From the NCBI GenBank assembly GCA_024277555.1, contig JAJRUY010000316.1, forward strand, positions 1 to 5,045: DNA of 5,045 nt, read 5' to 3'. Shown piece by piece: positions 1 through 5,045 of the stretch. The stretch's first letter is position 1; every line of letters starts with the position of its first letter. The notes under the pieces are model-generated. The model made no database searches and was not told the DNA's origin. It saw only the letters and a list, made by a program, of their open reading frames with translations. This DNA comes from Gammaproteobacteria bacterium (GTDB taxonomy: Bacteria > Pseudomonadota > Gammaproteobacteria > Chromatiales > Chromatiaceae). A program made the position numbers and the translations under genes.

Positions 1-2490
1 ACGCACGGCGTGCTGCAGCTTGGCAATGGTTTCCGGAGTCCACACATGGGCTTCCCCACGTTGCCGCCAGGCATAGTCACCGCCCACGTCCAGTTGCTTG
101 CGGTAGATCAAGGCGCTACCGAAGGCATCTTCGTGCCAGCGGGCAGCCTCTTGAGCCACTTCCGCCAGACCGATGCCTTCGATGGTGGTGGCGGTACCGG
201 TGAAATACTGCTCCACAAATTTGCTGGACAAGCCAACCGCATCGAAGATCTGCGCGCCACAATAGGACTGGTAGGTGGAGATGCCCATCTTGGACATAAC
301 CTTGTGCAAACCCTTGCCCACGGCCTTGATGTAACGTGTCTGCGCCTCGTTGAAATCCAGGTCTTCCGGAAGTTCGGGAAGCATGTCCTGAATGGTCTCG
401 AATACCAGATAGGGATTGATGGCTTCGGCGCCATAACCCGCCAGGGTGGCAAAATGATGCACTTCCAGCGCCGCGCCGGTTTCTACCACCAGCCCGGCCT
501 CAGTGCGCAGGCCGTGGCGGATCAAATGATGATGCACAGCGGAGATAGCCAGCAACATGGGGATCGCCAGATTGTCGGTATCCACCCTTCTGTCAGACAA
601 AATAAGGATATTGTTTCCGGCACGCACTGCTTGCTCTGCCTTGTCACACAAGGCATGCAGGGCCGCTTCCATGCCACTGGCGCCATCGGCTACGGGATAG
701 GTGACACTCAGGGTAAGCGTACGGAATGCACCATCGCTGTTGTCCTCGATCTGGCGGATTTTCTCCAGGTCGGCATTGGTCAATACCGGCTGCTGCACTT
801 CCAGGCGCATGTTCCCGCCGCCGGAACCCAGGCCCAGCAGGTTCGGCCGCGGACCGATCAGTGAAACCAGGGACATGACGATTTCTTCGCGGATCGGGTC
901 GATGGGCGGGTTGGTGACCTGGGCGAAATTTTGTTTGAAATAGGTGCTCAAATGCCGCGCCCGGTTGGACAGTACCGATGGCGGGTTATCCGCTCCCATG
1001 GAGCCGATGGCTTCCTGGCCGGTGCACACCATGGGAGTGAGCAGAAACTTCAGGTCTTCACTGGAGTAACCGAAGGCCTGCTGACGATCCAGCAGCACAT
1101 CCTCATCCGGCGCCATGGTGCCCACGGCGGGGGGCAGGTTTTCCAGATGAATCTGGGTTTTGTCCAGCCACTCCTGATAGGGCTTGGAAGCCGACAGCTC
1201 TGACTTGAGCTCCTCGTCGTCGATGATCCGCCCCTGCTCCATGTCGATGAGGAACATCTTGCCCGGCTGCAGGCGCCATTTCTTGACGATTTTTTCTTCG
1301 GGGATGTCCAGCACGCCCATTTCCGAGGCCATAACCACCAGGCCGTCATCGGTAATCAGATAACGGGCAGGACGCAGACCGTTGCGATCCAGGGTAGCGC
1401 CAATTTGCCTGCCGTCGGTAAAGGCAACAGCGGCAGGCCCGTCCCAGGGCTCCATCAGCGCGGCATGATATTCATAGAAAGCCCGGCGCTTATCGTCCAT
1501 GAGATTGTTGCCGCTCCAGGCTTCAGGAATTAACAGCATCATGGCGTGAGCCATGGAATAGCCGCCCATGACCAGCAGCTCCAGGGCGTTGTCGAAACAG
1601 GCGGAATCGGACTGGCCTTCGGGGATCAGAGGCCAGATCTTGCCCAGGTCATCACCCAGGATATCCGAAGCCATGGAATGACGGCGTGCCGCCATCCAGT
1701 TGACATTGCCGCGCATGGTGTTGATCTCGCCATTATGCGCGATCATGCGGAAGGGATGGGCCAGATCCCAGGTGGGGAAAGTGTTGGTGGAAAAACGCTG
1801 ATGCACCAGAGCCAGGGCTGATGTCAGGGTTTCGTCCTTGAGATCCGGGTAGTAATCCCCTACCTGGGCAGCCAGCAGCATGCCCTTGTAGATGATGGTG
1901 CGCGACGACAGGGAGGTAAAATAGAAATCTTCCTTACCCGTCAGATCCGAATCACGAACTTCGTTCTCCGCCTGCTTGCGCAATACGAAGAGCTTGCGCT
2001 CAAAAGTCGGCTGGTCTGTACAATTTTCGCCGCGGCCAATGAAAACCTGGCGAATGACTGGTTCCGTGGGAATGACGCTCTCGCCAAGATCGGCGTTGTT
2101 CACCGGCACATCGCGCCACCCCAGCAGTCTCTGCCCTTCCCGGGCGATGTATTTCTCCACGATCCCCTGGATCGCTGCACGGCTTTCCTCATTGGTTGGC
2201 AAAAACACCATGCCCACTGCATAGGCGCCAGCTTCGGGAAGGTCGAAACCCAACACCGAGCGAAAAAACGCATCAGGAATTTGCAGCAGAATGCCGGCCC
2301 CGTCACCCGCCTTGGGGTCTGCGCCCACGGCGCCACGGTGCGTCAGCCTGTCCAGAATGGTCAGACCCTGTGCGACAATGGCATGACTGCCATTGCCCTT
2401 GATATCAGCCACAAAACCAACGCCGCACGCATCGTGCTCGTTTGCCGGGTCATACAACCCCTGTTTCGGCGGCAAGGCACCGTAACTCAT
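1..2490 (-). CDS. gltB: Glutamate synthase (NADPH-type) large subunit GltB, 5' part (first 830 codons; 3' end beyond left edge)
   Basis: GltB hydrolyses glutamine and transfers the ammonia through an internal tunnel to 2-oxoglutarate, giving two glutamates; electrons come from NADPH through GltD. My translation from the ATG at 2490 is open to the window edge with no stop. Seen in order: a short N-terminal extension ending at Cys22, expected to become the N-terminal nucleophile after removal of residues 1-21 (HDACGVGF, 19-26); the class II glutamine amidotransferase domain, about 22-430, with HRGAVGADPKAGDGAGI (51-67), HQRFSTNTFPTW (230-241), HNGEINT (252-258), SDSACFDNALELL (294-306) and LDRNGLRPARY (367-377); then the central domain, about 475-760, with IGSMGADNP (495-503) and AQVTNPPIDPIREEIV (523-538). 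The FMN/2-oxoglutarate synthase domain is just beginning at about 815. The FMN site, the 3Fe-4S cysteines and the C-terminal beta-helix lie outside the window; family members are about 1,500 residues long. An AAGAGG ribosome binding site six bases upstream supports this start. No frameshift or missing amidotransferase residue was seen. Confidence 0.97.
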   Translation of the reverse strand, partial: MSYGALPPKQGLYDPANEHDACGVGFVADIKGNGSHAIVAQGLTILDRLTHRGAVGADPKAGDGAGILLQIPDAFFRSVLGFDLPEAGAYAVGMVFLPTNEESRAAIQGIVEKYIAREGQRLLGWRDVPVNNADLGESVIPTEPVIRQVFIGRGENCTDQPTFERKLFVLRKQAENEVRDSDLTGKEDFYFTSLSSRTIIYKGMLLAAQVGDYYPDLKDETLTSALALVHQRFSTNTFPTWDLAHPFRMIAHNGEINTMRGNVNWMAARRHSMASDILGDDLGKIWPLIPEGQSDSACFDNALELLVMGGYSMAHAMMLLIPEAWSGNNLMDDKRRAFYEYHAALMEPWDGPAAVAFTDGRQIGATLDRNGLRPARYLITDDGLVVMASEMGVLDIPEEKIVKKWRLQPGKMFLIDMEQGRIIDDEELKSELSASKPYQEWLDKTQIHLENLPPAVGTMAPDEDVLLDRQQAFGYSSEDLKFLLTPMVCTGQEAIGSMGADNPPSVLSNRARHLSTYFKQNFAQVTNPPIDPIREEIVMSLVSLIGPRPNLLGLGSGGGNMRLEVQQPVLTNADLEKIRQIEDNSDGAFRTLTLSVTYPVADGASGMEAALHALCDKAEQAVRAGNNILILSDRRVDTDNLAIPMLLAISAVHHHLIRHGLRTEAGLVVETGAALEVHHFATLAGYGAEAINPYLVFETIQDMLPELPEDLDFNEAQTRYIKAVGKGLHKVMSKMGISTYQSYCGAQIFDAVGLSSKFVEQYFTGTATTIEGIGLAEVAQEAARWHEDAFGSALIYRKQLDVGGDYAWRQRGEAHVWTPETIAKLQHAVR

Positions 2491-2496
2491 CGCAAA

Positions 2497-2502
2497 CCTC
2501 TT
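2497..2502 (-). promoter_or_regulatory. Ribosome binding site of gltB
   Basis: On the minus strand AAGAGG lies six bases before the ATG at 2490. It is embedded in an A-rich, probably unstructured stretch (about 2497-2509). It decides the gltB start, since the protein then begins a few residues before the conserved GLYDPANEHDACG segment. Confidence 0.75.
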
Positions 2503-2556
2503 CTTTTTGTTGGGGGTTGCAAGCCAGCGATGCCCGCAACCGGATCAGGATTCCGC

Positions 2557-2576
2557 CCCGAATGCTGCCATTCGGG
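2557..2576 (-). repeat. Hairpin in gltB leader: 8-bp perfect stem, 4-base loop
   Basis: The arms 2557-2564 (CCCGAATG) and 2569-2576 (CATTCGGG) are exact inverted repeats around a four-base loop. The stem is GC-capped and should fold stably as RNA or DNA. On the minus strand it is followed by GCGGAATCC, not a U-run, so an intrinsic terminator is unlikely. Confidence 0.65.
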
Positions 2577-2587
2577 ATTACTGTCTG

Positions 2588-2604
2588 GCCGCTGTTCAAG
2601 CGGC
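2588..2604 (-). repeat. Hairpin in gltB leader: 6-bp GC-rich stem, 5-base loop
   Basis: The arms 2588-2593 (GCCGCT) and 2599-2604 (AGCGGC) pair perfectly around five bases. It sits 11 bases from the hairpin at 2557-2576 and 4 bases from the one at 2609-2632, so the three form a tandem series. No U-run follows on the minus strand. Confidence 0.5.
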
Positions 2605-2608
2605 AATC

Positions 2609-2632
2609 TGCGGACACAATCATGCGTCCGCA
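2609..2632 (-). repeat. Hairpin in gltB leader: 10-bp stem, 4-base loop, with a G-U pair favouring the minus-strand RNA
   Basis: The arms 2609-2618 and 2623-2632 pair over ten positions around a four-base loop. Seven outer pairs (TGCGGAC with GTCCGCA) are perfect. The eighth is a G-U wobble in minus-strand RNA but an A-C mismatch in plus-strand RNA, and the inner two are perfect again. The full stem therefore forms best in the transcript that runs towards gltB. No U-run follows it. Confidence 0.6.
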
Positions 2633-2646
2633 ACGAACCCGCTAGG

Positions 2647-2658
2647 ATACTGCAGTAT
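2647..2658. promoter_or_regulatory. 12-base perfect palindrome ATACTGCAGTAT, possible operator
   Basis: ATACTGCAGTAT is identical on both strands and lies 39 bases past the aroB stop, upstream of the hairpins and of gltB. A site of this symmetry could bind a dimeric regulator. It overlaps the weak minus-strand -10-like TATCCT. It does not match LexA (CTGT-N8-ACAG) or another operator I recognise. Chance occurrence remains possible. Confidence 0.3.
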
Positions 2659-2697
2659 GGTAATTCAGGCCAGTTTTTTTCTTCGGTTCGGCTGGCT

Positions 2698-3789
2698 TCA
2701 GGCGGTGTAACTGGTCAGCGTCTGATCCAGGGCATCGGGAGTAAATTCACTGGTAATCAATGCCTTGCCGATGCCGTTTAGCAGCACTAGGCGCAATTGT
2801 CCGGCCATCACTTTCTTGTCCACCGCCATCAGCTCCCTGAAGCGCGCTGCAGACAGTTCAGGGGGAGGAGAAACCGGCAGCCCGGCCGCACGAATCAGCG
2901 CCACAATGCGCTCTTCTTCTGCGGCGCTGAGCCAGCCCATGGTTCTGGACATGCGTGCGGCCATGCACATGCCGGCGCCCACAGCCTCACCATGCAACCA
3001 GACGCCATAGCCCATGCCGGTCTCGATGGCATGCCCGAAGGTATGGCCAAAATTCAGCAATGCCCGTTGCCCCGATTCCTTTTCATCTGCAGACACCACT
3101 GCGGATTTGATCGCACAGGAGCCTTCGATGGCATGAGCCAGTGCTTTTGGATCAAGATCACGCAAATCCCGGATGTGGGTCTCCAGCCAGGAAAAATACG
3201 CTGCATCGGCAATGATTCCATGCTTGATGACTTCGGCAAGGCCAGCGGACAGCTCCCGCGCAGGCAGTGTCTTCAGGGTATTAATATCGATGACTACTGC
3301 ATTTGGCTGATAGAAGGAGCCAATCATGTTTTTCCCGAGAGGATGATTAACCCCGGTTTTTCCACCGACAGAAGAATCCACCTGGGAAAGCAGGGTGGTA
3401 GGTATCTGTATGAAATCCACCCCCCGCTGATAGCAGGCCGCAGCAAAGCCGGTCATGTCGCCGACAACCCCACCACCCAAAGCGATCAGCGTGCAGCCAC
3501 GATCAAATCGATGCTCCAGCAACTGATCGAAAATCCGGTTCAGAACATCCAGGTTCTTATACTTTTCTCCATCCGGGAGAATCACCTGCTCTACCTGCAG
3601 CCCGGACAAGCTGCCCAGCAATTGCTCCATATAGAGCGGCGCAACAGTTTCATTGCTCACCACCAGCACCTGCCTGGACTGGATATGACGAAGCAGCAGC
3701 TCGCCATCACTTATCAGTTCTTGCCCGATGTAGATGGGATAGCTGCGCTCACCCAGATCAACATGCAATGTAGACAACAGCTCAGACAC
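2698..3789 (-). CDS. aroB: 3-dehydroquinate synthase AroB
   Basis: AroB converts 3-deoxy-D-arabino-heptulosonate 7-phosphate to 3-dehydroquinate with release of phosphate, the second step of the shikimate pathway. It is a cytoplasmic enzyme using NAD+ and a divalent metal (Zn or Co). The 363 residues match the family length (E. coli 362). NAD-binding segments are DGEKYK (73-78) and GGGVVGDMTGF (105-115), followed by TTLLSQVDSSVGGKTGVNHP (131-150) and GKNMIGSFYQP (152-162). By family alignment the metal ligands are Glu186 in AEVIKHG, His249 in FGHTFGHAIE and His266 in HGEAVG; Lys189 and His253 are also in place. All catalytic residues I can check are intact. The start is a GTG five bases after the aroK stop with no clear Shine-Dalgarno, so translation is probably coupled to aroK. 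A TTG at codon 5 would bring the start closer to TLHVDLGERSYPI, where homologues usually begin, so the exact start is less certain than the gene. Confidence 0.97.
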   Translation of the reverse strand: MSELLSTLHVDLGERSYPIYIGQELISDGELLLRHIQSRQVLVVSNETVAPLYMEQLLGSLSGLQVEQVILPDGEKYKNLDVLNRIFDQLLEHRFDRGCTLIALGGGVVGDMTGFAAACYQRGVDFIQIPTTLLSQVDSSVGGKTGVNHPLGKNMIGSFYQPNAVVIDINTLKTLPARELSAGLAEVIKHGIIADAAYFSWLETHIRDLRDLDPKALAHAIEGSCAIKSAVVSADEKESGQRALLNFGHTFGHAIETGMGYGVWLHGEAVGAGMCMAARMSRTMGWLSAAEEERIVALIRAAGLPVSPPPELSAARFRELMAVDKKVMAGQLRLVLLNGIGKALITSEFTPDALDQTLTSYTA

Positions 3790-3794
3790 GGCAA

Positions 3795-4313
3795 TCAGGC
3801 GCTTTCAAAATGCCGGACGACTTCCTTTACCACAGCCTGGGCAGAACGGCCTTCCGTGGAAACCACCAGATCGGCAATCTCGCGATACTGGGGATCGCGC
3901 TCTTCATTGAGCGATTTGAGCATTTCCAGTGGATCTTCCGTTTGCAGCAGGGGCCGGTTCTTGTCCTTGTAGGTGCGCTCGAATTGCTGCTCCGGAGAAC
4001 AGGACAGGTAGATCACATAGCCTCTTGCCGCCAACAGACGCTGATTCTCAGGCTGGGTAACTGCGCCGCCACCTGTGGCCAGAACCACATTGTCCTGCTC
4101 AACCATGTCCGCAATGGCTTTCATTTCTCTACGGCGAAATCCATCTTCCCCTTCATATTCGAAAATTGTGGGGATATCCACGCCCGTGCGCCGCTGGATC
4201 TCCTGATCCGTGTCTTCAAACTCCAGACCAAGAGATTGGGCCAGCTGCCGACCGATGGTGGTCTTGCCCGCCCCCATGGGACCGACCAGAAAGATACGAC
4301 TGGGTTTCAGCAT
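3795..4313 (-). CDS. aroK: Shikimate kinase AroK
   Basis: AroK phosphorylates shikimate with ATP to shikimate 3-phosphate, the fifth step of chorismate synthesis, in the cytoplasm. At 172 residues it has the normal length for this NMP-kinase-like P-loop fold. Seen: Walker A GPMGAGKT (11-18); the DTD segment (34-36), whose aspartates serve Mg2+ and shikimate; FEYEGEDGFRRRE (51-63) with Arg60 at the shikimate-binding position; TGGGAV (80-85), the glycine-rich shikimate/Walker B loop; the lid with Arg120 in NRPLL; and Arg139 in EERDPQYREIAD, another substrate contact. The ATG at 4313 has AGGTGA seven bases upstream and a -10 hexamer about 29 bases upstream, so the start is well supported. It is immediately followed by aroB. 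Placement just downstream of pilQ is the conserved order in many Gammaproteobacteria. The AroK/AroL choice rests on this context. Confidence 0.97.
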   Translation of the reverse strand: MLKPSRIFLVGPMGAGKTTIGRQLAQSLGLEFEDTDQEIQRRTGVDIPTIFEYEGEDGFRRREMKAIADMVEQDNVVLATGGGAVTQPENQRLLAARGYVIYLSCSPEQQFERTYKDKNRPLLQTEDPLEMLKSLNEERDPQYREIADLVVSTEGRSAQAVVKEVVRHFESA

Positions 4314-4320
4314 ATGTCAA

Positions 4321-4326
4321 TCACCT
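4321..4326 (-). promoter_or_regulatory. Ribosome binding site of aroK
   Basis: AGGTGA on the minus strand lies seven bases before the ATG at 4313. This is a near-consensus Shine-Dalgarno at good spacing and fixes the aroK start. Confidence 0.8.
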
Positions 4327-4341
4327 GATAAAAAAACGCCG

Positions 4342-4370
4342 ATTATACCTGAATATTTTTTTACGGCATG
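4342..4370 (-). promoter_or_regulatory. Putative sigma-70 promoter of aroK-aroB
   Basis: The minus strand carries a perfect -10 hexamer TATAAT at 4347-4342, preceded by an A-run (AAAAAAATATTC) in an otherwise GC-richer region. At 17-base spacing the -35 position reads CATGCC, which is poor. A better TTGAGG at 4376-4371 is 23 bases away, too far. No TG extended -10 is present. Transcription would start at about 4334-4337, next to a run of seven T, leaving a short leader of roughly 22 bases. The call rests on the perfect -10, the AT-rich surroundings and the position between a terminator-like hairpin and a gene start. Confidence 0.5.
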
Positions 4371-4374
4371 CCTC

Positions 4375-4406
4375 AATAGAAAAGGCACAGCCTTGGCCGT
4401 GCCTTT
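4375..4406 (-). terminator. Probable intrinsic terminator after pilQ
   Basis: The arms 4395-4406 and 4381-4392 are inverted repeats around a two-base centre (in practice about 11 pairs with a four-base loop). On the minus strand the stem begins AAAGGCAC and ends GTGCCTTT. The ninth pair is G-U in the minus-strand RNA but A-C on the other strand, so the structure favours pilQ's direction. The stem runs into UUUUCUAUU, a short imperfect U-tract. It begins 25 bases after the pilQ stop and lies before the aroK promoter candidate, as expected for the end of a pil operon. The interrupted U-tract suggests termination may be partial. Confidence 0.65.
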
Positions 4407-4431
4407 CCCAAACCTGCCCAAAGAAATCCTG

Positions 4432-5045
4432 CTAGCGCACGCTGAGGGAATCCTTGATGATTTTCGGTGTGATGAAAATCAGCAGTTCTTTTTTGTTGTC
4501 TGTATTCAGCCTTTGCTTGAACGCATGTCCGACGATGGGCAAATCACCAAAGAATGGTATTTTCTCTTCTTTGCTGGTTTTATTGCGTTCAAACACACCC
4601 CCAAGCACTATTGTTTCCCCATTGTCCACCAGCACCCGGGTTTCAACCTCACGCGTGTTCAGCGGAGGCACTCCCAGCACGGATCTGGTGAAATCTGCAT
4701 CGTCCTTGGACACCAGCAGATCCATAATGATCCGGTCATCAGGGGTAATATGCGGAGTAACCTCAAGCTTCAGCACCGCCTCCTTGAAGGCAACAGTGGT
4801 GGCACCACTGGATGTGGATTTTTGATAGGGAATTTCCACACCCTGCTTGATGGTCGCCTTGTTCTGGTCGGAAGTGATCACCCGTGGACTGGATACGATC
4901 TCACCACGCCCTTCCTGTTGCATGGCGGTCAATTCCAGCTGCAGCAGGTAGGAACCCACTTTCCCCACCAGGAAGTTGATCGCGCCGCCTCGTCCAGGGG
5001 CAAGCTGCTGGGGCAGATTCACCATCAACGCCTCGGCGCCGCTAC
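4432..5045 (-). CDS. pilQ: Type IV pilus secretin PilQ, C-terminal part (5' end beyond right edge)
   Basis: PilQ forms the gated multimeric channel in the outer membrane through which type IV pili extend and retract. The last 203 residues are present and the frame stays open to the right edge, so an in-frame TTG at 5028 is internal and not the start. This is the secretin C-terminal beta-barrel domain. Fragment residues 51-73 read SSPRVITSDQ...QGVEIPY; then AFKEAVLKLEVTPHITPDD (85-103), TRVLVDNGETIVLGGVF (135-151), IPFFGDLPIVGHAFK (162-176) and the closing ELLIFITPKII (186-196). The SGATTVAFK stretch before LEVTP is characteristic of PilQ rather than of type II or III secretion secretins, and the adjacent aroK-aroB supports pilQ. 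The N-terminal AMIN and N0/N1 domains, the signal peptide, and pilM, pilN, pilO and pilP are expected beyond the right edge. The gene ends with TAG, followed by the terminator-like hairpin. Confidence 0.96.
   Translation of the reverse strand, partial: SGAEALMVNLPQQLAPGRGGAINFLVGKVGSYLLQLELTAMQQEGRGEIVSSPRVITSDQNKATIKQGVEIPYQKSTSSGATTVAFKEAVLKLEVTPHITPDDRIIMDLLVSKDDADFTRSVLGVPPLNTREVETRVLVDNGETIVLGGVFERNKTSKEEKIPFFGDLPIVGHAFKQRLNTDNKKELLIFITPKIIKDSLSVR

Larger units (their letters stand above)
2491..2697 (-). other. Non-coding gap between aroB and gltB, probable gltB leader with several hairpins
   Basis: These 207 bases separate the aroB stop from the gltB start. I see no convincing gene on either strand; the short open frames here have no recognisable protein and no good ribosome binding site. 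The stretch holds a 12-base palindrome (2647-2658), three compact hairpins (2609-2632, 2588-2604, 2557-2576) and a weaker long-loop pairing, GGTTGC with GCAACC (2536-2541 with 2515-2520), just before the gltB ribosome binding site. None of the hairpins is followed by a U-run on the minus strand, so they do not look like intrinsic terminators. No strong sigma-70 promoter and no sigma-54 TGGCAC-N5-TTGC match was found. A weak TATCCT at the palindrome is the best -10 candidate. Whether gltB has its own promoter here or is read through from aroB is not settled. Confidence 0.6.

Noticed and set aside
10..864. 284-codon open frame on the plus strand opposite gltB
   Set aside because: It lies wholly antisense to the conserved GltB coding sequence, has low-complexity shadow-like composition (Gly, His, Gln), and shows no recognisable domain.
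1050..2336. Several minus-strand short frames within gltB that might suggest gltB is broken
   Set aside because: They are out of frame with gltB. Direct translation from 2490 to 1 gives 830 uninterrupted codons carrying all expected amidotransferase motifs, so there is no frameshift.
2557..2632. Intrinsic terminator after aroB
   Set aside because: The hairpins are stable, but none is followed by a U-run on the minus strand, and they lie 66 or more bases past the aroB stop.
2491..2697. Sigma-54 promoter for gltB
   Set aside because: Reading the minus strand of the gap, no GG and GC pair at the right ten-base spacing with a TGGCAC/TTGC context was found.
2442..2710. Two 67-codon plus-strand frames in the aroB-gltB gap as possible small genes
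   Set aside because: Neither has a convincing ribosome binding site, membrane segment or known motif. Their length is expected by chance, and the hairpins explain the sequence better.
2797..3972. 391-codon open frame on the plus strand opposite aroB and the end of aroK
   Set aside because: It is antisense to two intact, well-recognised enzymes. Its translation is rich in His, Gln, Arg and Cys and resembles no family I know, and no ribosome binding site or promoter was evident. It is best explained as a codon-usage shadow.
4330..4365. Second terminator formed by GCCG/CGGC plus the T7 run upstream of aroK
   Set aside because: The stem would be only four pairs around a loop of about 22 bases, and it overlaps the likely -10 element. 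It is too weak to act as a terminator.

Overview
The window looks like a stretch of ordinary chromosome from a type IV pilus-bearing proteobacterium. Gene order is pilQ, aroK, aroB, gltB, all on the minus strand and transcribed from right to left. This order is familiar from Gammaproteobacteria such as Pseudomonas and, in variants, Betaproteobacteria. Base composition is moderate (roughly mid-50s % GC by eye), and the proteins read like those of a gamma- or betaproteobacterium. The genus cannot be named from the sequence. No mobile element, CRISPR array, tRNA or rRNA was seen.

Right to left: positions 5045-4432 hold the last 203 codons of pilQ, the outer-membrane secretin of the type IV pilus; its N-terminal part lies beyond the right edge. 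A hairpin 25 bases past its stop looks like an intrinsic terminator. It is followed by an AT-rich gap with a perfect -10 hexamer and a good ribosome binding site for aroK (shikimate kinase, 4313-3795). aroB (3-dehydroquinate synthase, 3789-2698) starts five bases after the aroK stop on a GTG, so the two genes form a tight shikimate-pathway pair. A 207-base non-coding gap (2697-2491) contains a 12-base perfect palindrome and three compact hairpins. Then comes gltB, the large subunit of NADPH-type glutamate synthase. Its first 830 codons fill 2490-1 and its synthase half runs off the left edge.

Functionally, aroB and aroK catalyse steps 2 and 5 of chorismate synthesis. gltB makes glutamate, the amino donor for aromatic and other amino acids, together with a GltD subunit expected beyond the left edge. 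pilQ is a neighbour by conserved gene order rather than by pathway. No previously undescribed system is evident. The part least explained by coding is the structured leader between aroB and gltB, where a SPOR/DamX-like gene is often found in relatives but is absent here.
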